Shown: in pieces, positions 35,901 to 43,924 of the stretch
How the letters are laid out: each line of letters opens with the position of its first letter
Numbering within the stretch: the stretch's first letter is position 1
Assembly (NCBI RefSeq): GCF_039523175.1
Contig: NZ_BAAAEU010000024.1
Location: forward strand, 248,001 to 312,000
Direction of reading: 5' to 3'
DNA length: 64,000 nucleotides
DNA from: Dokdonella_A soli
GTDB lineage: Bacteria > Pseudomonadota > Gammaproteobacteria > Xanthomonadales > Rhodanobacteraceae
Made by a program: the position numbers and the translations under genes
Notes under the pieces: model-generated
The model's input: the letters and a program-made list of their open reading frames with translations, nothing else
What the model was told of the DNA's origin: nothing
Databases searched by the model: none

Positions 35901-36884
35901 GCGGATATCAGGCCCGGCGACAAAGTCGGCAAGATCGAAGGTCCAGCCATCGGGCTCGCGCAGCCAGCGCGCGACGAACGCGAGGCGGTCCGTGCCGATG
36001 CGCGGCGCGATCGCGGTGTGTTCATCCACCGCGATCGGCGACGCAGCGTCGAACCGCACATCCTTGAGATCGACGCGGACGCGCACATCGTCGGCGCGCG
36101 CCGCGTTCACACGCGCCCACAGCTGCACCGCGCCGCTGCCGGCGACGAGTTGGATCCCACCGGGAGACTGTTGCGCCGCGTAGCGGCCCAGGTCCACATC
36201 GCGTCCGCCGACGTAGATCTCGCCCGAGCGCGTGTTGATATCGAGATCGGCGACCAGATCGAGCGGCGGCGAATCGGTGTCGGCCACGCGTACGCGGCCG
36301 AGCACGCGGGTGATCGCGCCGCGATTGAGCAGGCGCAGCATCGGCGCGGCCAGCGCCACGTGCAGTCCGCGCTGTGGATCCTCGATGGTCAACCTGAGGT
36401 TGCTGATCTCCAGCGCGCCAAGTGCACCCAGTGAGAACGGCTCGTCACTTTGCTGCGGGGCGCCGAAGTCGAGACCGCGCACATGCCAGCCGCTCGCCTC
36501 GTTGACCAGCCCGAGATCGAGGCCGGAGAGCCGGAATTCGCTGAACGCACCGTTGCGCTTGAACGGTGCGTACAGATCGAATGCCAGCTCGGCATGCGGA
36601 ATCGCCAGCGCCGGCTGGTCGGCCAGGCGACCGGCGATGCGCACGTCATCGAGCGCGAGCAACGGACCACCGCCGATCCAGCCGCCGCTGAGGTGTCCGA
36701 TCTTCACGGGCCGTTCGAGGCGCTTGGACAGCCAGTGCTCGACATGTTGCGGATGACGCTCGAGCCACGGCATCGCGAGCTGGGTCAGCCCCGCCAGCAC
36801 GCCGAGCAGGATCACGACGGTCGCGCCCGCGGCCAGCAGCGCGAAGCGCAGCCGACGCAAGCGTGCGCGCCACGGAGTCGTCAC
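32928..36884 (-). CDS. yhdP: YhdP family AsmA-like protein (TIGR02099)
   Basis: The product has 1318 residues. It has an N-terminal membrane helix (FALLAAGATVVILLGVLAGL) and a long beta-rich periplasmic body. DFSDFFQSGLSFNSIIGKFR and MAVSPHAGATLPIVGAIAAG near the C-terminus are family hallmarks. YhdP is one of the AsmA-like bridge proteins that move phospholipids to the outer membrane. The last 45 or so residues (KPGIGNREPGAGKKKPRKSG onward) are low complexity and encoded by an intergenic-type repeat, so the natural C-terminus has probably been replaced or extended. It lies between rng and tldD. Confidence 0.94.
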   Translation of the reverse strand: MTTPWRARLRRLRFALLAAGATVVILLGVLAGLTQLAMPWLERHPQHVEHWLSKRLERPVKIGHLSGGWIGGGPLLALDDVRIAGRLADQPALAIPHAELAFDLYAPFKRNGAFSEFRLSGLDLGLVNEASGWHVRGLDFGAPQQSDEPFSLGALGALEISNLRLTIEDPQRGLHVALAAPMLRLLNRGAITRVLGRVRVADTDSPPLDLVADLDINTRSGEIYVGGRDVDLGRYAAQQSPGGIQLVAGSGAVQLWARVNAARADDVRVRVDLKDVRFDAASPIAVDEHTAIAPRIGTDRLAFVARWLREPDGWTFDLADFVAGPDIRATGAASTPAPAPARLTVERRGDDAQPRYRAGATGLPLEPFGNLAMLSGQAPEGLRRWLYLAHPRGTLARADIDWRGADDYEVNAQLRGIGLASAGAAPGIEHIDLDLGGDAQALLLQLPQQALRVDYPHVFRKPLLFAQFGGDVIARRVDDAWQLETDRLGFEGEGYGGELRGSVALPSGRRPLVDLYALITHGDIVAAKLFWPTITMPPPAIAWLDRALVGGRLVDGRVALRGDLADWPFHDRSGRFVARAEIADATLDYDPNWPRAEKLHAVATFVNDGMQVDVDAAEAMGNKITQASATIADFGPLVLDLAVKGEGSGANLLGFMRATPVGKRYQDQLKDVAVTGKAAVAFTLNLPIKQIEALNLNGGVDLGGAKLDHGAFNLHFSDAAGHLRFNQKGFAADALDVGFRDRKAKLSIAIGGYAADPRHVFEATLAGRFPATTVFADVPVLLPMLTAFPGESAWTASVGVEAPAGGAVRSRLALDSDLRGTSIELPAPLAKAADVALPFHLDLDLPPAGQIFVAKLGDVLGVKGRVPGGGRPFAARVELGTAPPGEPPAQAVVIGGRTPRLDAGSWLERVEQDTGSTGSIVQAVDLRADDFLFANRHFSDMRLTVDNGVAATTVGLDGAAIAGRLEIPRTDLVGRGISAKFARIHWPETPADAQDSSAFADVAPASLPPLHLVVDDFQLGKASFGSAQFESHPIANGMSVDKLESQSPNITMKASGDWTGGAKDNHSRLSIELSAQNLGHMMDALGFPGLIDGGTTRATIDATWAGPPSAFALPKLDGVLDINVAEGRILDVEPGAGRIFGLFSLTEIPRRLSLDFSDFFQSGLSFNSIIGKFRLADGNAYTDGLTINSPAADIVVTGRTGLRAKDYDQRMAVSPHAGATLPIVGAIAAGPVGAAAGLVIQGILNKPLGMAMGLHYQVSGSWDKPKITLVSREKPGIGNREPGAGKKKPRKSGAGTPDPPERESSPAADGAPGAGPRW
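33022..33066. repeat. Dispersed ggctcccgattcc-type repeat forming the yhdP 3' end
   Basis: The run ttccggctcccggctcccga followed by tttccgatccccggctt resembles attcccgattccctattccc at 17159-17180, a repeat style common between genes in Xanthomonadales. Here it is read in frame and encodes PGIGNREPGAG. Confidence 0.75.
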
Positions 36885-36908
36885 CTGACCTCCGGCGACA
36901 TCGCGCGC

Positions 36909-38507
36909 TTATAGCAGCACGACATCGTACTGTTCCTGCGAATAGTGCTCTTCAGGCTGGAAGCGGATCGTCTTGCCGATGAATTCCTCGAGCTCGGCGA
37001 CCGCGGTCGAGTCCTCCTCGAGGATCCGGTTCACGACCTTCGGCGCGGCCAGCACCAGCAACTGCTTGGCATCGAACTGGCGCACTGCGCGGGTGATCTC
37101 GCGGAAGATTTCGTAAGTAATGGTCTCGGCGGTCTTCAGGCTGCCGCGGCCGCCGCAGGTGGCACAGGGTTCGCACAGCTGGCGTTCCAGGCTCTCGGTG
37201 GTGCGCTTGCGCGTCATCTCGACCAGGCCGAGCGGCGACATGTCGTAGACGGTGGCCTTGGCATGGTCGCGTGCCATCGACTTCTGCAGCTGGCGCAGCA
37301 CCTGGCGCTGGTGCTCCTCGTCGGTCATGTCGATGAAGTCGATGATGATGATGCCGCCGAGGTTGCGCAGGCGCAGCTGCCGCGCGGCCGCCTGCGCCGC
37401 TTCGAGGTTGGTGCGGAACACGGTCTCCTCGAGGTTGCGCGAACCGAGGAAGCCGCCGGTGTTGACGTCGATCGTGGTCATCGCCTCGGTCTGGTCGACG
37501 ATCAGATAACCGCCGGATTTCAGCGGTACATCCTTCTTCAGAGCCTTCTGGATCTCGTCCTCGACGCCATACAGGTCGAAGATCGGGCGCTCGCCGGGGT
37601 AATGTTCCACGCGCTCGGCCAACTCGGGCATGAATTGCTGCACGAAGCGCTGCGCGCGCTCCAGCGTCTCGCGCGAATCGACGCGTACCTTCTCGATGGT
37701 CGGCCGCATCAGGTCGCGCAGTGCGCGCAGCGGCAGGCTCAGATCCTCGTAGATGCGCTCGCCGACCCGCGTGCGCGCGATGTTCTCCTTCACGGTCGCC
37801 CACAGCTTGCCGAGGTAGTCGATGTCCTCGGCCAGCGCCTCGCGCGACTCGCCCTCCGCATTCGTGCGCACGATGTAGCCCAGAGAGCGAGGTCGAAGCG
37901 GCCCTCCGGCCGCTGAGGGGGAGCCATGGATGGCGACCGGGGAGCGCTCCAGGGATGGATTATCTGAAAGGGCTGAGGGCTGAGGGCCGAGGGCAGCCGC
38001 GTCGGGAGCGGGCGCGGTCAATTCGGCCAGCATGTCCTTCAGGCGCGCACGCTCGGCCTCGTCCTCGATGCGCACCGAGACGCCCAGCACCTTGCTGTAG
38101 GGCAGCAGTACCAGATAGCGCGACGGGATCGACAGGTGCGTGGTCAGGCGCGCGCCCTTGGTGCCGATCGGGTCCTTCACCACCTGCACCACGATGTCCT
38201 GGCCGTCGCGCACCAGTTCGCCGATCGGCGGCGGCGGCGCCGGTGTGGCGTCGCCGTTGTCGGCGATCAGCGGCGTTACCGGCCGCACGATGTCCGATGC
38301 ATGCAGGAACGCGGCGCGATCCAGCCCGATCTCGACGAACGCCGCCTGCATGCCTGGCATGACCCGGCTGACCTTGCCCTTGTAGATATTGCCGACATAG
38401 CCGCGCCGGCTCGCACGCTCGACGTGGACCTCCTGCAGCATGCCGTTCTCGACCAGCGCCACACGCGTCTCGCGCGGAGTCACGTTGATCAGGATTTCTT
38501 CGGACAT
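36909..38507 (-). CDS. rng: Ribonuclease G
   Basis: The product has 532 residues from ATG 38507 (MSEEILINVTPRETRVALVE). An S1 domain (VGNIYKGKVSRVMPGMQAAF) is followed by the RNase E/G catalytic domain with IIIDFIDMTDEEHQRQVLR, MSPLGLVEMTRKR and the cysteine motif CEPCATCGGRG used in the family for zinc-linked assembly. RNase G matures the 16S rRNA 5' end and degrades some mRNAs. About 40 residues (roughly 172-210, nt 37878-37995) are a Pro/Ser-rich insertion derived from repeat DNA inside the S1/RNase H-like region. It is downstream of maf, separated by a hairpin-rich leader. Confidence 0.95.
   Translation of the reverse strand: MSEEILINVTPRETRVALVENGMLQEVHVERASRRGYVGNIYKGKVSRVMPGMQAAFVEIGLDRAAFLHASDIVRPVTPLIADNGDATPAPPPPIGELVRDGQDIVVQVVKDPIGTKGARLTTHLSIPSRYLVLLPYSKVLGVSVRIEDEAERARLKDMLAELTAPAPDAAALGPQPSALSDNPSLERSPVAIHGSPSAAGGPLRPRSLGYIVRTNAEGESREALAEDIDYLGKLWATVKENIARTRVGERIYEDLSLPLRALRDLMRPTIEKVRVDSRETLERAQRFVQQFMPELAERVEHYPGERPIFDLYGVEDEIQKALKKDVPLKSGGYLIVDQTEAMTTIDVNTGGFLGSRNLEETVFRTNLEAAQAAARQLRLRNLGGIIIIDFIDMTDEEHQRQVLRQLQKSMARDHAKATVYDMSPLGLVEMTRKRTTESLERQLCEPCATCGGRGSLKTAETITYEIFREITRAVRQFDAKQLLVLAAPKVVNRILEEDSTAVAELEEFIGKTIRFQPEEHYSQEQYDVVLL
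37878..37995. repeat. Repeat-derived insertion in frame within rng
   Basis: The stretch contains agcggccctccggccgct (37897-37914), a weakened ccatggatggcgaccgg (37924-37940) related to the hflX-type repeat, and the tandem gggctgagggctgagggccg (37973-37992). The frame stays open. Family members lack this segment between the S1 domain and the GYIVRTNAEG motif. Confidence 0.75.
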
Positions 38508-38554
38508 GAAGGCACTTGGCGCGGGAGTATTTGTCGCAAAACCGGGGCATCCTG

Positions 38555-38664
38555 CCGCGGTTTGCAGCAAACGGTCGCGGCCAAGCCGCGCCACCTTTGT
38601 CGCGACAAGCACTTGCGTGCCTGTCGCGGCGGCACATCCATGTGCCGGACGGTTTTTCAAACCG
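38555..38664 (-). promoter_or_regulatory. Hairpin-rich leader of rng
   Basis: The 246-nt gap between maf and rng is not coding. It contains several stems: gtttgc-ag-caaac near 38563-38577, gcgacaagcac / gtgcctgtcgc (38602-38627, one mismatch), ggcaca-tcca-tgtgcc (38631-38646) and cggttt-ttc-aaaccg (38650-38664). RNase E leaders are known to carry structures for self-control; the same role for this RNase G leader is an inference. Confidence 0.5.
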
Positions 38665-38753
38665 CTCTCGGGCAACTTATAGCCGCCCGGACGCGCCATT
38701 GTCGAATGCGGGATCGGCACTTCGGCAAATCTTTGCAAAGCGGTCCGCCGGCT

Positions 38754-39320
38754 TCAGGCCGCCCCGAAATGGCGCAACAGGGTAGCCGTCTCGTGCAGCG
38801 GCAGGCCCATGACCCCGGAATAGCTGCCGTCCAGACGCCGGACGAACGACGCCGCAAGGCCCTGGATCGCATACGCGCCGGCCTTGCCGAACGGCTCGCC
38901 GGTCGCGACATAAGTCGCAATTTCGGCATCGGAAAGCCGCGCGAACTCGACCGTCGACTCGCTGACCGCGTGCTCCTCGCGCCCGGCGTTGACCGCCCAG
39001 ACCACCGATATGACACGGTGCGCGCGCCCCGAAAGTCGCTGCAGCATGCGGATTGCGTCGGCGGCGTCGGCCGGCTTGCCGAACACCTCGTCATCGAGCA
39101 CGACCTCGGTGTCGGCGCCGATCACGAGTGCGCGGGGCACCGCCGCGACCTGCAGGAGCCCGGCGCCCGCCTTCTCGCGCGCGACACGGCTGACGTAGTC
39201 CACCGCCGGCTCGCCGGGCTCACGCTGTTCGATCACGTCGACATCGATCACGTCGACATCGATGCCGAGCTGGCGCAGCAACTCGCGGCGGCGCGGGGAC
39301 TGGGAGGCGAGATAGAGCAT
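38754..39320 (-). CDS. maf: Maf family nucleotide pyrophosphatase (YhdE-like)
   Basis: The product has 188 residues. It begins MLYLASQSPRRRELLRQLG, the Maf nucleotide-binding motif, and continues with VSRVAREKAGAG, LVIGADTEVVLDDEVFGKPA and TGEPFGKAGAYAIQGLA. Maf proteins hydrolyse non-canonical or modified nucleoside triphosphates; the YhdE branch prefers dTTP/UTP. A 15-bp tandem duplication near the 5' end (39236-39265) gives a repeated VIDVD. It is followed by rng, the typical order. Confidence 0.95.
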   Translation of the reverse strand: MLYLASQSPRRRELLRQLGIDVDVIDVDVIEQREPGEPAVDYVSRVAREKAGAGLLQVAAVPRALVIGADTEVVLDDEVFGKPADAADAIRMLQRLSGRAHRVISVVWAVNAGREEHAVSESTVEFARLSDAEIATYVATGEPFGKAGAYAIQGLAASFVRRLDGSYSGVMGLPLHETATLLRHFGAA

Positions 39321-39443
39321 GCGCGAAGTATCCGCGAAAGCGATCGGGACGGGCGAGTGGATGCGTCATGCGGCTGCCGTGGGGCTGTCACGAAACCCTC
39401 CTAGCGTGCTGCGGTTTGCCCCTCCACTCCTCAGAAGCCCACG

Positions 39444-41696
39444 ATGCCGACCCGAACCTTCGCTTCGACGCTCGCCCAGCCCGCTCCGCGCCCGCTGATC
39501 GCTGCCATCCGACGTTCGCTCACCACGATGCCGTGGCTGCTGGCAGCCGGGTTCTGCCTCAGCGCCAACGCCGCCGACAGTGCCAACGCCGGACCCGTGC
39601 CGTCCGCGCCTGTGCAGGCCCTGGAGGAAGTCGAGGTGCGCGCCAGCGTCGAGCAGTCGGCGATCACCGAAGCACCCGTGCAGGCCGAGCTCGACATCAC
39701 CCAGCCGCAGTCGGTGATCGGGCTGGACTACATCAGCAACCACACCGCGCCGACCGCCGATTACGCCAGCATCGCGGCGATCGCCCCCGGCGTGACCAGC
39801 ATCAGCACCGCCGGCCCCGGCCTCGGCGAGGCCAAGCAGGTGACCCTGCGCGGCTTCAACGACAACCAGTACAACGTGACCTACGACGGCATCCCGTTCG
39901 GCGATACCAACGACTTCAGCCATCACACCAGCAGCTATTTCCCAGCCAAGATGATCGGCCAGATCACGGTCGACCGCGGCCCCGGCGGCGCCGGCCAGAT
40001 CGGCGAGGCGACGTTCGGCGGCACCATGGCTTTGCGTTCGAAGGACGCGCGCGACGAGTTCTCGTTCATTCCAACCTTCAGTTACGGCAGCTATGACACC
40101 TCGCTGACGCATCTCGAGGTCAACAGCGGTCGCATCGAACAGTTGAACGGCGGCAAGTTCATCGCCAGCGCGCAGTACAACGAGACCGATACCGCGCTCA
40201 CCGATTCACCGATGCGCCGCACGACGACGTACATCAAGTACGTGCAGCCGATCGGCACCGACACCGAGATCACCTTCCTCAGCAACTACAACAAGATCCA
40301 TTTCAACAATCCGGACAAGACCACGCTGACCCAGCTGCAGATCAACACCCTCGGGCGCGACTTCGGCCTCAACCAGGACCCGAAGAGCACCGACTGCGCC
40401 TGCTACAACTTCCAGGACAAGGAAACCGACCTGGAATACCTCGGCCTGAGCAGCAAGCTGTCCGATGCGTGGCGGATCGACAACAAGGCCTACACCTACG
40501 CCTACGACAACAACAGCCACGAAAGTCCGTACGTCGGTACCAAGACTTCGCCCACGAACATGGGCGGCTTCAACAAGATCAACAAGTACCGCGCCTGGGG
40601 CGACGTGCTGCAGGCGACCTACACCGATGAACACGGCCAGTTCCGCACCGGCGGCTGGTACGAGTACACCGGCAACACCCGCTACAGCGTCGCGCTGGAC
40701 TACGGCCTCGGAGGCATTCACGACGTGAAGCCCGGCAAGCCGGACAGCATCGCCTACAAGTACACGATGGTCGACTTCGTGCACACCTACCAGCTGTTCG
40801 CGGAATACGAATGGCGCGCGACCGACGCGCTCAGCATCACGCCGGGCGTGAAGCGCCTCAGCTTCACGCGCGACATCGAGGCGCCGATCAACCAGGGCAC
40901 CAAGCTGCCGCTCTACTTCAGCCATACCTCGGACAAGACGCTCGGCTCGCTCAGCGCCAACTACCTGCTGACTTCGGAGTGGAGCGTCTACGGCCAGGCG
41001 GCGCAAGGCTTCCTCGCGCCGAACCTCAACCAGTTCTACGTGAAGGATCCCGGCCTCAACCGCGCCAAACCGCAGCAGACGATGAACTACCAGTTCGGCA
41101 CGGTCTACAAGACCGATCGCTTCAACGCCGACGCGGACATCTATGCGATCGACTACCGCAATTTCCCGATCCTCGGCACCGACCCGGTCACCCACGACGA
41201 CATCTACGCGCTGGCCAAAGGCGCCAAGATGAAGGGCATCGAGGGAGAAGCGACCTATTACCTCGGCAAAGGTCTGAGCCTGAATGCGAACGCTTCGCTG
41301 ATCGACGCCAAGTTCAAGCTCTCCTCACTGCGGATGCCGAACATTCCATCCAGCACGGCCGCGCTCGGCGTCAGCTACGACCAGGACGGCTTCTTCGCCT
41401 CGCTGACCGAGAAATATTCCGGTGGCCAGCGCGTCTACAACGGCGGCTTCAATCCCGACAACTATTCTTCGGTGAAGGCCACCAGCCGCAGCGACGGTTT
41501 CTGGCGCGCGGCGTTGGGCTTCGGTTACGGCCAGAACCTGTCCGGTTCGTTCATCAAGAGCTACAAGCTGCGACTGCAGCTCGACAACCTGTTCGACGCC
41601 AAGCAGCAGGTCGCCGATTCGATCAAGGGCACCGATACGTACTACCTCGTGCTGCCGGGCCGCAGCTGGTTCGCCTCGTTGTCACTCGGCCTCTGA
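39444..41696 (+). CDS. TonB-dependent outer-membrane receptor
   Basis: The product has 750 residues. It has a signal peptide (about 1-45, ending near SANAADSANA), a plug domain with SIAAIAPGVTSISTAGPGLG, VTLRGFNDNQYNVTYDGIPF and VDRGPGGAGQIGEATFGGT, and a 22-strand-type barrel ending in SWFASLSLGL. The ligand is unknown. The next gene, 20 nt downstream, encodes a secreted acid phosphatase, suggesting uptake of a phosphorylated compound. The gene sits at the edge of the 15-kb segment inserted between maf and rlmH. Confidence 0.92.
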   Translation: MPTRTFASTLAQPAPRPLIAAIRRSLTTMPWLLAAGFCLSANAADSANAGPVPSAPVQALEEVEVRASVEQSAITEAPVQAELDITQPQSVIGLDYISNHTAPTADYASIAAIAPGVTSISTAGPGLGEAKQVTLRGFNDNQYNVTYDGIPFGDTNDFSHHTSSYFPAKMIGQITVDRGPGGAGQIGEATFGGTMALRSKDARDEFSFIPTFSYGSYDTSLTHLEVNSGRIEQLNGGKFIASAQYNETDTALTDSPMRRTTTYIKYVQPIGTDTEITFLSNYNKIHFNNPDKTTLTQLQINTLGRDFGLNQDPKSTDCACYNFQDKETDLEYLGLSSKLSDAWRIDNKAYTYAYDNNSHESPYVGTKTSPTNMGGFNKINKYRAWGDVLQATYTDEHGQFRTGGWYEYTGNTRYSVALDYGLGGIHDVKPGKPDSIAYKYTMVDFVHTYQLFAEYEWRATDALSITPGVKRLSFTRDIEAPINQGTKLPLYFSHTSDKTLGSLSANYLLTSEWSVYGQAAQGFLAPNLNQFYVKDPGLNRAKPQQTMNYQFGTVYKTDRFNADADIYAIDYRNFPILGTDPVTHDDIYALAKGAKMKGIEGEATYYLGKGLSLNANASLIDAKFKLSSLRMPNIPSSTAALGVSYDQDGFFASLTEKYSGGQRVYNGGFNPDNYSSVKATSRSDGFWRAALGFGYGQNLSGSFIKSYKLRLQLDNLFDAKQQVADSIKGTDTYYLVLPGRSWFASLSLGL

Positions 41697-41716
41697 TCTG
41701 CGGGAGATCGCAACCC

Positions 41717-42475
41717 ATGTTCCGAACCCATCCGCGCCTGAACACGGCACTGGCGCTTGCACTGCTGCTTGCCGGCAGCGTGCACGCCCGTGACGCGCAA
41801 CATACCGACCATCCGCATTACCTGGACGACACGCAGCTGCACGCCGCAGTGGCCTTGCTGCCACCGCCATCGCCGCCGGGCTCGGCGGAGGACGTGGCCG
41901 ACCAGAGCGTGACCTTCCAGGTCTACACCACGCGCAGTGCCGAACAGGCCGCGCTGGCGAAGAAGGAGGAAAGCTTCGACGCGTTCGCGTTCGCCGCGGT
42001 GCTCGGTCCCGATTTCAATCCGCAACGCCTGCCGCGCACGGCTGCGCTGTTCGCTGCCGTGAAGAAGGACGTCGCGGCCGCCAAGAACGAGGCGAAGCAG
42101 ACCTGGCGACGCGAACGCCCCTGCCCGGTCAACTCCTGCCAATGGGATCCGGAGGGAGATGCGAGTGATTGGAAGAATCGCGACTACAGCTATCCGAGTG
42201 GACACGCCACGCGCGCCACCGTGTTCGCGATCCTGCTCGGCAAGCTGTTCCCGCAGCGCGCCGACGCGCTCGACCGCTACGCGCGCGATGTGGACTGGCG
42301 CCGCGTCGTGCGCGGTGTGCACACGCCGCAGGACATCTACGCCGGTCGCGTGCTTGGCCAGGCGCTGGCACGTGATTTCCTCGCCAGCGCGTCGCTGCAA
42401 CGCGACCTGAAACTCGCCGCCACGGAGATCGCCGCTGCCGGCATCGCAGGCAGCGACGCCGGAAAGGTCCATTGA
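41717..42475 (+). CDS. Secreted PAP2-type class A acid phosphatase
   Basis: The product has 252 residues from ATG 41717. A signal peptide (NTALALALLLAGSVHA) leads to a mature protein with the class A acid phosphatase signature: KQTWRRERPC, then NRDYSYPSGHATRATVFAIL, then WRRVVRGVHTPQDIYAGRVL. The two Arg, the His of SGH and the His of GVH are the expected vanadate/phosphate-binding residues. It would release phosphate from organic phosphates in the periplasm. It is co-transcribed with the TonB receptor. Confidence 0.93.
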   Translation: MFRTHPRLNTALALALLLAGSVHARDAQHTDHPHYLDDTQLHAAVALLPPPSPPGSAEDVADQSVTFQVYTTRSAEQAALAKKEESFDAFAFAAVLGPDFNPQRLPRTAALFAAVKKDVAAAKNEAKQTWRRERPCPVNSCQWDPEGDASDWKNRDYSYPSGHATRATVFAILLGKLFPQRADALDRYARDVDWRRVVRGVHTPQDIYAGRVLGQALARDFLASASLQRDLKLAATEIAAAGIAGSDAGKVH

Positions 42476-42579
42476 TCGAGGGAAACGACGTCGGGCCTGT
42501 GTGGACCGTCATGTGTTCACCACAGAAATAGTTGGGACGAGCAAGAGGCGACAGCCTTGCTGGCGGTCGCCTCGTTCCC

Positions 42580-43737
42580 TCACTGGCGATGTGCCTCGTT
42601 GCCGCCATGGCCACCTGCCTGCGGCTGCGAACGCGCGGGCGCGTTCCGGTGCGGCTGCGACATCGGAGCAACATTGCGCTGCGCCGGCGCACTCATGTGC
42701 TGTTGCATCGCCGGCGTGCGATCGCGCTGCACCTGCCCGCTCGCGTGCGGCGCCTGGACTTGCGCCCTGCGCGGGACATTGGCGGCCGTTGCCGACCGCA
42801 CGGACGAACTCGCCTGATGGCCAGCCGCCGTACCGGGTGCGCTCGCAGCATTGCTCCGGTAGTACCCGGTCGAAGCCAACGGGCGGCTGGCGTTCGCCGC
42901 GGCATGCGCGGTCGCCGGAGCGGTGACGACCTTGGCCTGCATCGCCCTCGTGGTTGCGGCTTGCGCGGCCGGGCTCGCGGCGTTCGCGCGCATGACGCCA
43001 CTGGCATTGAACGCTCCGGGCGTCGGCGTTGCAGCAACGGCCGGGGATCCACGATTCACCGATGCCAGCATCGCGCGGTTGTTGCTCGCGCCCTGCAAAT
43101 GCTGCTGTTGCGCCGCAGTCGGCTGGACGTGCCGGTCACGCGAAGCGATCAGCTCCTGCGGGCTCGGTCGTGCCATCACGCCTCCCGTGCCACCGTTGTA
43201 GCTGACCTGGTTGTTGGTCACGCTGTTGTTGACGACCGTCCTGTTGTAGACGTTCGTGATGTTCGTCGTGTTGCTGATGTTGTTCACCGTGCGGTTGTAG
43301 TTGAAGACACCGCCGCGCCAGTAGCCGCCCGCATAACCGATGCCGGTGTAGCCGAAGCCGTAGTTGATGCCGCCGTAGAACCCGATATGCGGACCCCAGT
43401 AACCGGCATGGAATACGTAGAAACCACCACCCCAGCCCCAGTAGCCCGGCGTCCACAGCGCGCCCGCATACGGTGCCAGTACCCAGGTTCCAGGCACCCA
43501 GAAATAGCCGAGGTCACCGTAGCTCCAATAACCGGGCGTCCAGATGTAACCCGGCCCCGGGATGACCGGCTGCGCATAGACCGGCAACGGCGGCGGCGCG
43601 ATGTTGATCGACAGGAAGACGCCCGCCGACGACACGAGCGGCGTCGCTAACAGCGACAGCACCAGCATCAACGCAGCGATACGAGCGGCGAAGCGCACCT
43701 TTAGCGATCGACTATCCTGACCTTGACGCGGATTCAT
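42580..43737 (-). CDS. YXWGXW repeat-containing exported protein
   Basis: The product has 385 residues. A signal peptide (AALMLVLSLLATPLVSSAG) is followed by PPPLPVYAQPVIPGPGYIW and repeats of the form PGYWSYGDLGYFWVPGTW and PGYWGWGGG, the YXWGXW motif family. An Asn/Thr-rich stretch (NRTVNNISNTTNITNVYNRT) follows, and then an Ala/Gln/Arg/His-rich disordered tail. It is probably a secreted or envelope protein, but its function is unknown. It is convergent with the phosphatase gene and lies just beyond the distal end of the CRISPR array. Confidence 0.88.
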   Translation of the reverse strand: MNPRQGQDSRSLKVRFAARIAALMLVLSLLATPLVSSAGVFLSINIAPPPLPVYAQPVIPGPGYIWTPGYWSYGDLGYFWVPGTWVLAPYAGALWTPGYWGWGGGFYVFHAGYWGPHIGFYGGINYGFGYTGIGYAGGYWRGGVFNYNRTVNNISNTTNITNVYNRTVVNNSVTNNQVSYNGGTGGVMARPSPQELIASRDRHVQPTAAQQQHLQGASNNRAMLASVNRGSPAVAATPTPGAFNASGVMRANAASPAAQAATTRAMQAKVVTAPATAHAAANASRPLASTGYYRSNAASAPGTAAGHQASSSVRSATAANVPRRAQVQAPHASGQVQRDRTPAMQQHMSAPAQRNVAPMSQPHRNAPARSQPQAGGHGGNEAHRQ

Positions 43738-43924
43738 GTGCTGCCCCTTGATCTAGTGTGTACGAGGGCTACAACGCCGAGTCGGCAACTAGGTTGACGG
43801 TCTGCTGCAGGTCCTTCAGTTTCGTTCAGGTAGCGGTCGCCTCCAGACGCGTCGGCACAATCTCGCCCCACCTGCCAATTGGATAAGAAGCCGACCATAC
43901 GATGCACAGCGCGAACACTTCGTC

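Noticed and set aside
33687..36434. 915-codon open frame antisense to yhdP
   Set aside because: It mirrors the codon pattern of yhdP and has no start context, signal or motif.
38508..38738. N-terminal extension of RNase G into the maf-rng gap
   Set aside because: The conserved protein begins at MSEEILINVTPRE (38507), and the upstream DNA is hairpin-rich leader.
42476..42579. Regulatory RNA or small gene between the phosphatase and YXWGXW genes
   Set aside because: No hairpin with a T tract, promoter or coding signal was seen in this short convergent gap.
43738..43924. A second CRISPR leader at the distal end of the array
   Set aside because: The degenerate repeat is at this end and the cas genes and repeat orientation put the leader at 46259-46444.
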